From assembly GCF_047948215.1 (NCBI RefSeq), contig NC_134456.1, forward strand, positions 53,475,459-53,539,458: a stretch of DNA of 64,000 nt, in the 5' to 3' direction. The stretch comes from Lycorma delicatula (lineage: Eukaryota > Arthropoda > Insecta > Hemiptera > Fulgoridae). Below, piece by piece: positions 49,115 through 61,165 of this stretch (position 1 is the stretch's first letter; every line of letters begins with the position of its first letter). Both the position numbers and the translations under genes were made by a program. Under the pieces are notes generated by a model. That model saw only the letters and a list, made by a program, of their open reading frames with translations, did not search any database and was not told the origin of the DNA.

Positions 49115-49189
49115 CTGATTTCCAGTGATGTTTGCCGGTTCTTCTAAACAATCGACGGTTGATGAAGCCGTTGGCTGGCGAGAAGACAT
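49115..49189 (-). CDS. putative first coding exon of a host gene (25 codons, then splice donor)
   Basis: Minus-strand ATG at 49189 opens MSSRQPTASSTVDCLEEP then ANITGNQ, exactly 25 codons. It ends in CAG at 49115 followed directly by GTAAGT (49114-49109), a full consensus 5' splice site in phase 0. Composition shifts to GC-rich and CpG-containing in the exon and its leader (49115-49240), unlike the AT-rich surroundings. A mini upstream ORF and an X-box lie upstream. The peptide, Ser/Thr-rich and probably disordered, matches no family I know. The open frame running on to 48923 is intronic translation. Later exons were not found, so the product is unknown; the alternative is chance. Confidence 0.5.
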
Positions 49190-49198
49190 GACTGAAGG

Positions 49199-49207
49199 CT
49201 ATACCAT
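49199..49207 (-). promoter_or_regulatory. two-codon upstream ORF (ATG-GTA-TAG)
   Basis: An ATG in strong context (GCC before it, G at +4), followed by one codon and a stop, lies 10 bases upstream of the exon's ATG on the minus strand. If transcribed, such a minimal uORF would be expected to lower translation from the main start. Confidence 0.35.
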
Positions 49208-49384
49208 GGCTTCGCTCGCCGCCGGTCCTTCCGTTTCGTATAATATTTAAACACCTTAATTTTTAATTAATTTATTTATTCAATATATGCGTACAATTTT
49301 TAGATCGATTATGTCTTAAGTAATTATTACACTTAAACTGTAGAATGATGGGTCCAGATTAAATATAACAAGTTAGCGTCCTCG

Positions 49385-49398
49385 GTTGCCATAGTAAC
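49385..49398 (-). promoter_or_regulatory. RFX-type X-box
   Basis: GTTGCCATAGTAAC fits the X-box consensus GTNRCC-N(0-3)-RGYAAC at every fixed position with a 2-base spacer. It lies about 196 bp upstream of the candidate ATG at 49189. RFX factors use such sites close to the start of ciliary genes in animals. The motif is nearly symmetric, so orientation is not informative. Confidence 0.45.
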
Positions 49399-49859
49399 TA
49401 AGTAATAGATATTATATTCGTATATAGAAAGCTTTTATTATTATTAATACAATATTTTTTTATTATTTTTATTATTATATTTCATATCACAATTTTTATC
49501 ACTTTTAATTAATTTATATCCGTGCAATTTTAAATAAAAAAATACTTTCGATCAATACCACTCGAAACACCTTCGTTCTCTTAGTTTTAATTAATAGAAT
49601 ATAACAAATGATTTATTTGATATTTAATTATAATAAAATTGTAATATAAATATAACACTTATATTATTGTAACATTATAGCGATTAATTAATTAATGTAA
49701 TTATAATTTTATTTTATTTTATTTAAATAAATTTATCACCGTATCACACATTATACGCATTTATTTTTGTATTTATATATGTATATATAGTTATGCATAT
49801 ACATATATAATAAATATATAAATAACTAATAAATATCAGCCACTGTGATAAGCTCGTAA
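49399..49859. other. AT-rich stretch upstream of candidate exon
   Basis: AT-rich with ATT/TAT low complexity, no gene seen. Confidence 0.5.
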
Positions 49860-50510
49860 GACTATTACTACTATAGAATCTAGGTTAGGTTGCCCCAATC
49901 CCCGTTGAGCTGTTTATTTTATACTCTACGTTAATTTAGCGATATTCTATGTTAATATTATAACTATTTATGTTATTTATCTACAATCATACGCGTTAAT
50001 CGTTTAATTAGATCGTTCCGCTCATACCCGATGCCGGCCTCCAGGTCGAGATCCCCTGATGGATCTGACCCGACCCTGGGTCTCAGTGCACATCCCATAC
50101 ACTCCCGTAACGAAACGCACGTTAATAATACGCGTTAACTCGAATCGATAACCGTAACACAAAACGCACTTTATTTTTAGTTTTTAACTACATAAAAATA
50201 TAAATAATTGAATTAAAATAAAGAGATGTCAGCCTGTTTAGGGCTAGAATATCGACAGGGTGAACTTACCCACCTGCACGCGTCGTATATTTCCGATGCT
50301 ACTCGGGCGGATTCGTTTTGCTATCGATCGTCCAGCGGTTCGCTAAGGAGGTCACTTCACCCAGAGGCCGGGGTTCGAACCCGAGACGACCTTCAAAACC
50401 CCCACCACACCCCCTTTATAATAATATACCTCTCTCGCCCGCTCTTTATATCTCACCCGCTCTTCTTGTTGTAACTCGCCCCGGCCTAGACCCTCAAAAT
50501 CATTAGCACT
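49860..50510. other. CpG-containing, GC-richer segment with a tRNA-like block, probable repeat
   Basis: Composition is clearly different from the flanks: CCGATGCCGGCCTCCAGGTC (50029), GATCTGACCCGACCCTGGGT (50061), a C-rich run at 50398-50416 and a pyrimidine-rich end. No protein frame is convincing, although 50226-50474 is open for 82 codons and looks like translation of a repeat. The tRNA-like block at 50326-50391 suggests a SINE-type or other Pol III-related repeat. It could also be a promoter-proximal GC island for a gene here. Confidence 0.4.
50326..50391 (+). other. tRNA-like sequence (pseudo-tRNA or SINE head)
   Basis: The 5' seven bases (50326-50332) pair at 6 of 7 positions with 50385-50391, like an acceptor stem. 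Directly before the 3' strand is a T arm: stem 50368-50372/50380-50384 (4 of 5 pairs), a 7-base loop GTTCGAA, and an exact B box GGTTCGAACCC at 50372-50382. The D and anticodon arms are poor, and the total of 66 bases is short for a tRNA, so I do not call a functional tRNA gene. Confidence 0.45.
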
Positions 50511-53020
50511 AAATTGACATTTTCCCCTTTCTTTTTATGTTTTCTCCCGTTTCTTTTTCATTTATAAACATTTATTGTTTTTAAAAAATATATCATTTAC
50601 AGTCAACAGAACTAGTGTAAAACCGTAAACATAAATAATATATTAAAAGTATAACATACGACAAAAAAATATTGCGTGTAAATGTTGTAATGTTACAATA
50701 TTTTATCGTAATATTATCATTTTTCATTTATAATTACAACAAAAAATATTAAATATTTTAAATAGAAGTAATGTAGTAAAATATAATGATTAATCTAATT
50801 AATGAAACAGGTCAACGTTACAATTTATAATGCATATTAAAAAACCCTGCTCTTCCGTTTAAAATTAACCGATACATTTTTTTCTTACTACTTAATTCAA
50901 TACCACAAACTGTATTAATCAATCCAAGATTTTATTTTCGTAGCCTTTGCCCATCTTTATAAATTTATTAATATAATAAATCATACAAGTGCGTGCGTGT
51001 ACACACATACACGCACAGGCACATATTCAAACTATTGCATAATAATGTACAATAGTTTATCTATTGTCCGTTGTGTAAGAGTGATAATACATCAGCTTAA
51101 TAAGAGATATAATAATAATAACTTTTTAAAACTGAATTAAATAACCACGTTAAAGGAATTCAAAGCCTATATTTTAACGATATTTATGACCATTATAATG
51201 AAAAGTTTTATTGCTGAATTTCTCAAAACATGATTTTGGTAAACTTTTAAAAAGGTACTTTTTGCAAGTGTAATATAATTTTTATACATTCTTATAACAC
51301 TTTCTGGAAATTTTCAAATAATATTTGAAAAAAATTTTTTTTCTTAGTTTAAATTAAAAGTCATGTGCAATTATTTTTAAAAATATTGTTTGGAAAACTA
51401 ACTCTTATAAGGACACGTTCAAATAAATGATCAAATAATCTAAAGCATTGTTTTATGAATCGATACTTACATCATGCGTACACATAAACATACATAGAGT
51501 TACTAAGAGATTCAGGTTATCCTGAAATTTTTTTTAATAAGTTTCATTTTAGTTACTCTAACAAGATCACAAGGTATAAGGCATCTTGTCTCAACACAAA
51601 ATATAATGCTTTTTAAGGAATTTTAACTGCCGCTTCTAGGGTGAAAAGCGCAAATTATAAAATATGAACTTCTTAAAAATGCTTTAGTTTGTACTTATAA
51701 AAATAAAAAAAGTACTTTTCAGAATTAAATTTTCTGAAAAATAGATCCCAAATTTTGGATAAAATTTGTATCTTTTAAATTTTTGTTTTATACTGCTAAG
51801 CTTACGCTGTTTAGTTAACTGCTAGCAGTTTTTAAAACTCCATTCTTAAATATATTTAAATATAATTTTTTATAGAAGTTATTGCTAAACCTCAACATGT
51901 GAAATGGAGTACATTTTATACGTAATTTTCTTCGAATAAATTATAATTCACAAAAATAACAAAAAGTAGCATAAATGAACAAATTATATAAAGACGTCCG
52001 TCTATGTAACTATGTTCGTTAAATCTGAAGAATTGTTGGAGTAATCTGAATGAAACTTTAATCACTGTACTTAATGAAAATATTGAGACAGATTGTGGAT
52101 GTAAGCGCTTATGTGGGTGTAATATCTTTATAAATGGATAAATAATGCTACTTAATCCACTGTAGAGTAATAATACTTCCGTTGTGATATGTTCAATCGC
52201 TTACTAAATTGCGATTTGTAAATGTTCGTGATTTAAGATAAAATATTTCTCTGTTTTATGATACGTAATTTCTTCTTTTTTCAGCTGGTTTTTTTAGCTG
52301 GTTTCCACTATATAAATTTAAAATATTTTAAATGTTCTTTTGAATTTTCATTTATCAAAATCATATTTGACGTTCAGAAATATCAAAGATTTAATATAAA
52401 ATATTATTTTTACATATTTCATCGGCTAAAATTTATTAAATTTATTCATATAAGTTAAGCACATGTTAGAAACTTTCCAAAATTATTATAAATCAATCAG
52501 TTATTTTATTTTAAAGGAAATCATCTTATATTTTTTAGTAAATTAGTCTGAATGAATTGCTACAAATGAGTAAGCAATTCGGAATATCTAAAAAAAACGG
52601 AGATTCTTAAAACTTTTCTGAAAGTTAAGAATTTTCCATTTCGGTAGTTCAGAGTTCAAAAGGTGCTCTTGCATACAAATTGTAATCATACCTAAAAAAT
52701 CAAATTAAAATATAGAAAAACTGTAAAAACAAACCGGCAATAACTATTCTCAATTTTTCCATCTGTGAATTCGTTATGGCAACTAATTTACTATTATCAC
52801 TTTTCTCTGTATGTTAGAATTTGAAATTTATTAATAACAATTATATTATTAGTTGAAAAATGCGGAGAAAAATTAACGTAAAGTTCTCAATAATAAAAAA
52901 GACAATTATTATAGTATTCTGGGAAAAATAATAATTTGTACATTAATGAGCTGTTTAAACTCATTGATACAGTAATTAGTTTCTTAGGAAAAGTTCTAAG
53001 AACATATTTCTAATTCTAAA
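50511..53020. other. AT-rich stretch, no gene seen
   Basis: AT-rich with short ACAC/CACG alternations near 50990-51020. Open frames such as 52258-52458 are Phe/Lys-rich AT noise. Confidence 0.6.
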
Positions 53021-53030
53021 TATGAAAGAA

Positions 53031-53135
53031 CCTTTCAGATTGAAAGACTTTAAGATCTTGTCTGAAAGGTCTTGATTCAGAAAGGACCTCTTGACTGAAA
53101 TCTTTCAGATATGAAAGACCTTTCGGTTTTTATCA
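53031..53135. repeat. clustered CTTTCAGA/TCTGAAAG inverted motifs
   Basis: CTTTCA-GAT-TGAAAG occurs at 53032-53046 and, as CTTTCA-GATA-TGAAAG, at 53102-53117. Between them are TCTGAAAGG (53061), TCAGAAAGGACC (53077) and the palindrome AAGATCTT (53052). About 100 bases are built of one short word in both orientations. Confidence 0.75.
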
Positions 53136-56100
53136 ACTGATTATAGGAGAGAGTTCTATTGAAAATATGTAGTCTAAGTATCAGTAAAAGAAAGGAATTA
53201 ATTATATCTGTCTACGCCCCTGAAAAATAATTTCATATATAAATCTTCCCAGAGAATAAGTCAATATAGCTTATACAACTTTTCCTTGCTATTTTACAAT
53301 ATATTAAGTATAATGATACACCTTGTAAGTTTCTATTTAAAATCTATTTGAGGTCAATTATAACAATGAAAGGCTTTAAAACCTTCTCAGCGGTTGGTGA
53401 ATATATCGATTATAACTGACCTATGTAATCTGATGTTTTATATTTCCATAACAATTAGAACGTCACCCGATCAGGACTAGTGTAAGGAACATATTTGATA
53501 CTGCAACCAAATTCTGTAGAAGTACTGTCGTCAGAAATAAATCATTCCTGAAAGTATTGTAGCCAATCTCAAAAATAACTACCTTCCGATCCCAAATTTA
53601 TTGGGAAAATCGAAGAAGAAATAATTTCCCTCTGTTTTTAATTAAATTAAATATACTGTTGCAAAATCAACATGCTAAGCCCAAAAAAACCCCAGGTTAT
53701 ATCGGACTATAAAAATTATATTTTTACTCTGTTCACTAGGAACTGATTGTAAAATGAACATTATTACTTTCAGAAAAAATAGATTCTACTATAACCTCTT
53801 GAACTTAAATACATTATATATTCACAGCATAAATAACACTGCGAAATGTAGTATAAAGCAACTAATTAATATTCCTTTCCCATAGAGAAACAATGCAGGA
53901 CTTTAGGTCTATTATACAAAAAATATAAGCCTGTATAAAAGGTTGCAAGTAAGTATGCCCATTAAAAAAAATGTATGTTTAGTATTTATTCATTAAATTA
54001 GAAAATTACCTTTTTAATAATGAAACCCCGAAAATTTTTAGAAAAAGAGGAATTATGTTGCTTGATGAAATTAGACAATGAGAAACAGATATGAAATTTA
54101 TGTAAAATACTTTTAATACTTTTTAAAATTTTTACGACATGAATGATATCTGAAGCATTAGCAATTTCCAAGAAATCTTGCATTCTCCATATGTTATTGT
54201 ATTTTATTACTCTCTTCTGAAGGAGAACTGGCGTTTACTCAATTTGCATTCAGTATTCTTTAGTTTTTTGGTCGTTCTCTGTGATATCATAATTATTTAT
54301 GACTAAGACATGAATTCTATTTTTTCGATGAATAAAACATCACTACAGGTAAAATATCTTCCTTTATTTTGATAGATCTTCCTTTAGTTTTATTGTGCGT
54401 GGGAATACGGTTCAATAAATTACAGGACAGTATACATTTTATAAAACCAAAGTACAGTAAAAACCTAGATTGCTTGGGATACGAACCTAAAACCTTCCGG
54501 GGAAAAGGAGAGACCTATCTGAAGAATTATGTATCCCTGTGTACAGTGAAGTAGAAATAAATATGTTTAAATGTTTTTAATATGCTCCAAAACCTTTCAC
54601 TAGACTTTTAAAAAAAAAGCTTGGTTAGTTTTATAAATTAAAAAATTTAACCACTTCGCCAGATATAAAGTTTGAATGTTATTATTCTATAATTCTTCTT
54701 ATCTATCATTTAAATTATTATTTTAAAAAAGTTTAAAAGTTTAGATTTGATAAAAGTAAACAAGATTATTTTGTTAAAAATTTGCACAAATTTAGTATAT
54801 TCTATACTATGACACAAAAAAAATAGGTGAAAAAATTGACTGTTTTTATTTACAGCAAGCGTTTGACATTTTTTTCATTTTAACATTCATAGAATGATTT
54901 ATTTAATATTTATTCATAAAATTGAAATAATCGTATCATAGTGAGACAATAATTATAATATAGGACATTTTTTACCATTACACTAAAAATATAAAACAGA
55001 TTAAAACAGTGTATGACTCATTTTAAATGCAGAAGATGTGAGAAATAATCTTCTACTTTTCATTCCTCGGGAATTGTTAGTAAAGAAAACTTTTATAACA
55101 GAACCTTTAGTTTTCGCTTGAACTGTTCATAGCAAACTTGAATTTTAGTTTTTTTTTTTTTATTTTATAAAAACGGGTAAACAGGTTTCAACTGTTACAT
55201 AAGTGCTTCTTCTTCATTTTTGTTTATTTATTTTTATTAATTCCTTCATTATTATTGATCATTACAACAATATAAAATATATTTAGTTCTTGATTTTACT
55301 CCATGTAGACGACTCTTCTTGGGCGTAGATTTTTTAATTTTTAGATTAAAATTTATAAAAGATCTCTATATAGTGTATTAATAGTAATTGGAAATATCAG
55401 AATAAATAATAAGGTAAGAATGTTTAAGTACTGTAATAACAAAAAGAAGGAAATAACAAGCTTATTTATTTCTGACCGTATTTGGTAGTAAAATCCGGCC
55501 CTGATTTAAATAAATGATACTAGATTAACTCAAATAATAATTAGATACTCGTTTTTTGTTTTGGTTTTATATATATATATATATATATATATTTGGAGTT
55601 GTAATTTGAGAATATATTATAAATAGATGTATAACGCTATACGTAAATACGAATACACCATTGAACGAGTTCGCGCGTGCATTTACTGATATGGAAAAAT
55701 CTCATGAATTAGTAATTAGCATACTGAATAAAGACAGAATATCAGTGATTTTAAAAAAAGACAAAAACAGACGGTACCGTAATCCAGTTTTTTTTTTTTT
55801 TTGTTTTTAAACAGATGGTGACAATTAATTATACTTTTGCTTTACTGTTTTATTATTACTCTAATTAATTTAAAAATAATAGCAATAATTAAATTATTTA
55901 CTCAGATTAAAACATTTAGATAAAACTCCCTAAATTCCTAATTTTAAATTACATAAAATATCTTTATTTTTTGGCTAAAAAGAACAAAACAACATTATCA
56001 TGAATCACTATCGCTCAAAACGTAAATATCAAACTACATACAGTATTTATCTGAAATAGATGCACATCTACTCCAGTGTTTTTTAAGGATAAATTAAACA

Positions 56101-56511
56101 TAATTTAGTGCGTAAGATCCTTGTTGGGGATGGAACTTAAGACCTGTTGAATTAGAACCGAGAACCGATCTCTTTTTACTTTTTTACATTATGTAATACA
56201 ATCATCGTATAATACTTACAACTTTACGTGATACTATATAAGTTTTATATAAAAATAAATAAAAACAACAAAAGAATTATTTTGGGTGTCACAAAAACAA
56301 CCAGACGTACTCATGTTGCTCATGATTCCTGAAAATGGCATAGTCATTCTCTATCGTGTCTCATATATGAAACTTAACTCGCATATATGAGACATATATG
56401 ATACTTAATATAGAAACTGAGTAGTGAAGAGGTTTCCCATGTTTTCTTAACTGTACAGAAATATAGATGTATATCAGTAGGCCAAATTCACCGTTCAGAA
56501 TTTTGCACTTG
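53136..56511. other. AT-rich stretch, no gene seen
   Basis: AT-rich DNA containing the (TA)n run at 55569-55592. No recognisable coding motif. Confidence 0.6.
55569..55592. repeat. (TA)n microsatellite
   Basis: An uninterrupted TA run of about 12 units. Confidence 0.95.
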
Positions 56512-56524
56512 GAACTGTAAGTAA
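56512..56524. repeat. target-site duplication, left copy
   Basis: GAACTGTAAGTAA, identical to 56842-56854 on the other side of the SINE. Confidence 0.9.
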
Positions 56525-56841
56525 ACCCACCGGGTTGGTCTAGTGATGAACGCGTCTTCCCTAATCAGCTGATTTGGAAGTCGAGAGTTCCAGCGTTCAA
56601 GTCCTAATAAAGTTAGTTATTTTTACACGGATTTGAACACTAGATCGTGGATACCGGTATTATTATTTAGTGTTGGGTTTCAATTAACCACTCATCTCAG
56701 GAATGGTCGAATTGAGACCATTCCTCTACCATTGTACAAGACTACACTTCATTTACACTCATGCATATCATCATCCTCATTCATCCTCTGAAGTATTATC
56801 TGAAAGGTAATTACCGATGGCTAAACAGGAAAAAAAAGAAA
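56525..56841 (+). mobile_element. tRNA-derived SINE, full length, with perfect target-site duplication
   Basis: Begins ACCCACCGGGTTGGTCTAG. The A box TGGTCTAGTGATG fits the tRNA consensus, and the B box CGTTCAAGTCC lies about 60 bases downstream. The body has CTAGATCGTGGATACCGG, GGGTTTCAATTAACCAC, TCTCAGGAATGGTCGA, CTTCATTTACACTCATGC and CCTCTGAAGTATTATCTG, and the A-rich tail ends AGGAAAAAAAAGAAA. The 13-bp duplication on both sides is exact, which fixes both ends and the length at 317 bp and argues for a fairly recent insertion by LINE machinery. The region between the boxes is longer than in a tRNA and contains the palindrome ATCAGCTGAT. Within the body, GACCATTCCTCTACCATT seems to be a small extra duplication relative to the 38.3-kb copy. 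Confidence 0.95.
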
Positions 56842-56854
56842 GAACTGTAAGTAA
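56842..56854. repeat. target-site duplication, right copy
   Basis: GAACTGTAAGTAA, identical to 56512-56524. Confidence 0.9.
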
Positions 56855-57516
56855 CTCCTTTTGTTTGAATATTCGAAGCCTACAGGAGTTATGGATCTGC
56901 AGAACGTCATGTAACTGGAGAATGTTGATTGCTGTTAATCCACTAATTATAATCTATTGTACTTAATACACATTTTATTTAGTATGTTATGTTGCAATTA
57001 AATTCAGAGTAGTGTATTTACAAGATTAATAACACCGGTCTGAAATGTATATTGATTAATTTATTCTAAAGCATTTGCTATTAAAAAACTCATATGTTCC
57101 AGCACTCTACCTTGTTTACTGCAACCTTGTAGTAAATAAAAACTTATTACTGCGCAATAAAAATTCTATATACATTGTTTTTTTTTTTTTTTTTTTTGTT
57201 TTTTTTTACTTTTTTGATTTATAGGGCGAAAGATTTTTTTTTTTATATTTACATCAGTAATATAAATCTGATCTTATAATTTGTTTTCCTTTACCCGATA
57301 GGGGAATTGTTATTTACCGAAATATGTTAACCATGAAAATATTTTTACATTAAAAGGGTCTGAATAAGGTTAATGAGAAAGAATTAACATTACTATATCA
57401 TGTAGCTATATACAAAGCTTGTAGTTTGCAGGTTGCTTGAAAAGGATGTATACAGAACCCCAAATTTCCATACTGGAAGAATATCTGGGCAATGCATCAG
57501 AATCAAATTAATTTTT
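56855..57516. other. no gene seen
   Basis: AT-rich, with a long T-tract at 57178-57197 and further T-runs nearby. Confidence 0.55.
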
Positions 57517-58112
57517 TCTTCTAAAAATCTGATGTGGACATCACATGACTTCCTTTTTCGCCTATTAAATTACACATCCACATTTTTTTTTTAAATTAAA
57601 GTACATAAAATTGTATTTCTTAAATAACTTCTGATATTTTTTCATAATTTTGTTTTATTGTTATTATTGAATTATTAGTTATCGTAAAAAAAAATGTTAC
57701 AATCAGAAGTTAATAATTATTAATTAAAATTTCATTTGGCTATTACTCTGAAACCAATGAAAAATAATTACCACTTACGATATATCGTTGAAAAGCTCTA
57801 AATGAGGGCTTATTACTGCAGTTAAGAAAAAGTACAAAATCCAATTTTTTTTGGATTTAGGTTTTTTTGCACGGTTCAGTCGATTGCAATCGAAAGGAGA
57901 GGTGCATAACTAGATGTTACAACAAAATTTCAACATCTTACAGCTAATCGTTTTTTAGTTATGCGAGGTACATTCGTACGTACAGACGTCACACCGAAAC
58001 TAGTCAAAATGGATTAAGGGTTGGTTAATATGAATATTTCCGTTGAAATCTGAAAACTAAAATTTTTCGCGATTACAATACTTCCTTTACTTCGCACAAG
58101 GAAGTAAAAATT
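57517..58112 (-). repeat. interspersed repeat, copy 2, antisense to the copy at 21.7 kb
   Basis: Reverse complement of the 21715-22432 family: AAAATCTGATGTGGACATCA (57516), AAAGCTCTAAATGAGGGCTT (57792), GATTGCAATCGAAAGG (57882), GCATAACTAGATGTTACAAC (57904), TACGTACAGACGTCACACCG (57977), AACTAGTCAAAATGG (57998), ATATTTCCGTTGAAATCTGA (58034) and TTTTTCGCGATTACAATACT (58063). It ends with CTTCGCACAAGGAAGTAAAAA at about 58092-58112, an end not kept in copy 1, so this copy is more complete on that side. Confidence 0.85.
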
Positions 58113-60319
58113 TAGCATATTATCTATATTGATTCTTGTACTAAAGATTGTTCTTTATTCTGAACATAATTTTCACCGTCATTGCTTAAAAAGGCGTACT
58201 CCTAGCCTAATTATTTAAATTGAGATAAGTCTCTTTTAAATCGTTTTAGTTATTTCACTTTTTTACAATTTTTTTTTTTACTGCCACGTTTTCTTATCGT
58301 TTCTCATCAGGATTTTCCCTCTATTTTAATAAAGACTGCTGGTTCTTAAATATAACAGGATAAACATAATTTCTTAGCTTCAGTCTCTCTCTTTTACTAA
58401 TCAAAACCTTGCCACCTGGCTTATAACTGAAGCTACTATAATCATGTCGCCTTCCGTAAAATGCTTTTCATAAAACAATTTTTGGTTGATTTTGCAAGTT
58501 TTTCTTGTGTATTGCGTAAGCCGTTTTTCTTGTAATGATAAACCTAATGAAAATTAAAAAACTAATTTCAAATGGTAATTAGATTTAGCCGACCCACTTA
58601 ATACGTGCTTCTAAAACAATATCTTCTAAAAATAATTATAAAATTAGTTTTACTGTAGTAGCTGATATATTGAATAATTATAAAACTATGTAAAATGTTA
58701 AAACTGAAACGTATAAAAAAATATTATTTTTAAGATATGTTATCATCTCTCCGAAAAACTTTGTGGAAAAGTTTTTTTTTACTCGTTACTGGATATTATG
58801 GCGAATATTTACATTAAAATTCATTTGCAACCGTCTTCTGAAGATTCACGTTATGAAACTTAACATAATTTGAATATCTTCATCCTTCACTTAATAATTT
58901 TCTATTATGAAGGACATAATTACATAATATTTTTATGTATTCGAATATAAATTAAATTAATTAAACATTTGAAAATCATATTTTACAAAATTAAATGTAT
59001 TAATTAGAAGCCGAATCAGAATGGCATCAATGGCTACTATACATGAATTTTCTTAAGGAGATTAAATATTGGTCAATAATTTTTCATATATACTATCAAT
59101 TTTTTTTTTGTTAAACACTCAAGTCTTGTCCATTTGAAAAATATTTAAATGTAATTATAAATTTAATTCCTTAACGAAATTATAAAGACTTATGCAATCA
59201 CGCTCTTTTTTTTTTTTGTAAATAATTTTCATGTTTAAATTACAAATCTTGTAATTTTATGTTTTGTCAGCGAATGCGTGATAATAGTACGCTCACCGGA
59301 TTTATTTTTATCAAAAATCTCTAGATCATTTTTGGGGTTTATTATTACTGCATGGGAGAACTAGAAGTTTAAGGTATTTTTTACAGTCTGTTTAAATCAC
59401 CCATTTGTAGTTTTTTACTAAGAATAGCTTATCTTTTTCCTTTTCAATCTCTTGCGATTTGAATTTTAACTTTTTATTGTTCTCCTCAAATTACTTTAGT
59501 GTGAATTCTATTTGTAGTTTTTAATTTTATTAAAATCGTGTAAGAAATAATTCTGTATAATTTTAAAACATTTATCATACAAATTATTACGCAACCACCA
59601 TGCTAAATTCAATACGAGTTCTTTTTTAAAATAATTACATAAACAACCTAATTTATTGGATTTGTGGTCTTTGATTCTTCAATATACATAACATTTTTTG
59701 TAGACGAAATTCCGACCACCAGATTTTTCATTGTAATATTTTTTTCAGTTTGTTAGATCTTTTGTTTTCTAATCAATGTTAGGACTGCTTACCATTATCC
59801 TGACAATTTTGTAGCGTTGCGAACAGTGTTTTTATGAATTATCTATTTAAAAATTCTAAACCAATTATTATATTTTATTTCTTGGAAACTTAATCAACCT
59901 AGCTCATCTTAAAATGTCTAAAATTTTACCAAAATTGATTTTTTTTCTATTTGTTAACGTTTACATTCGATACCTCATAGTGAACCTTAAGTAAATTTGA
60001 TCCATGATAATCACGTGAAGAGAGATCCTCGAAGAAACCCCCTCATTAAAGTATGCAAAGGTTCAACACCTTTTATATAGAAAAAGCACTTGAATAAATG
60101 GTCCAAGTAAAGTTCTGTACTTAACGTAGCACTAGAAGAAATAAATCACAGGAAGAAAAAAATTTAAAAAAATAAAAATTTACTTTTTAAGAAGATAAGA
60201 ATTTTCTCTTTACCGATGATTATTTGTTTTATCTATAGTGTAGTTTTCACATGAAGTAGTCTAAAAGGTATTGAGCCTTTGGAGGCCAACATTTAAATAT
60301 ATTTATTGTTATCGGAAAA
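58113..60319. other. AT-rich stretch, no gene seen
   Basis: AT-rich DNA with homopolymer runs. A less AT-rich patch at 60000-60140 has no recognisable frame. Confidence 0.6.
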
Positions 60320-61165
60320 TAACATTATAAGATCATGTATGCACCATTTTTTTTTCGATTACCATCTGCTATTTTTTTGGCAACATTATAAACCCGTTGC
60401 TATAGAACTTCTGTGGTTTTTGATTAAAAGGTTTTGACCTGTGGTTTTCACAGGCTGTTTTGAAACTAACTTAACACAATTCAGGGAGTTCTGCAGAGAC
60501 CGAAACAAATAAGTCTGACGGTGCCAGGGCCGAGCTATACGGTAGATGCTTAAAACCTCCCAGTCAAATCTCTCAGTTTCTGACGGGTCGTTAAAGATGT
60601 ATGCAGTCTGAAGTTATCAGCGTGGTATATTCGACACCGTTTCTGTTGGCCAAGTCAGGCCGTTTCATTTGAACTGCTAGGTGCAATCATGCTAATTTTC
60701 GACAGTACAGGTTTGAGCCTTTCGTTCTGCCAAGCAGCAGCAGCTCGTAATGCACGATGCTCTTCCAATCCCACCAAATACACAGCATAACTTTCCTGGT
60801 CGTCAGTGTCGGCTTGGCCACAGATTATAGAGCTTCTGCACGCTTTGAACACAATATTTTTTGCACATTGTTGTCGTAGGTTATGCACTTGTCATCACTC
60901 GTGATCAACGGCTTCAGAAATGGCTCGATTTCATTACGTTTCAGTAGAGTTTCACAGATAGAAATTTGATCTAGTAAATTCTTCGAGTCAGATCATGCGG
61001 CATCCAAACGTCGAGCATCTTTTTATAAACAGCTTTCTCTAAATGGTTTAACTCTGTTTGGTGATGAATGTTTAGGTCACTGACGGTATCATGACTGCCC
61101 TTACATGCCGGTCTTCCTCTACCTTTGCTAGAATATGCTAACGCTATCTCGTACGCAAAAGACTC
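60320..61165 (-). pseudogene. mariner transposase, heavily decayed
   Basis: On the minus strand, in order over changing frames: KKMLDVWMPHDLTRR (about 61030; mariner has KLDxWVPHELT), FLSVKLY and NVMKSSHF remnants, LITSDDKCITYDNNVQK (about 60900; equivalent to the LVTGDEKW region), KVMLCIWWDWKSIVHYELL (about 60790), QMKRPDLANRNGVEY (about 60670), LPYSSALAPSDLF (about 60545; equivalent to PYSPDLAPSDYHLF) and a C terminus NQKPQKFYSNGFIMLPKK (about 60430), as in mariner FAxKPQxFxxxGIMKLPERW. The second catalytic Asp region (HQDNARPH) is unrecognisable and the third Asp is replaced in SSALAPSD. The 77-codon open stretch at 60655-60888 is part of this remnant, not a gene. I did not find its terminal repeats. 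Confidence 0.87.

Noticed and set aside
49885..49896. TAGGTTAGGTT, resembling the insect TTAGG telomere repeat
   Set aside because: Only about two units; chance occurrence.
50226..50474. 82-codon frame over the GC-rich block
   Set aside because: It crosses the tRNA-like block and a pyrimidine-rich tail; better explained as translation of a repeat.
60655..60888. A 77-codon minus-strand open frame that looks like a small gene
   Set aside because: Its sequence is part of a decayed mariner transposase, visible on both sides in other frames.
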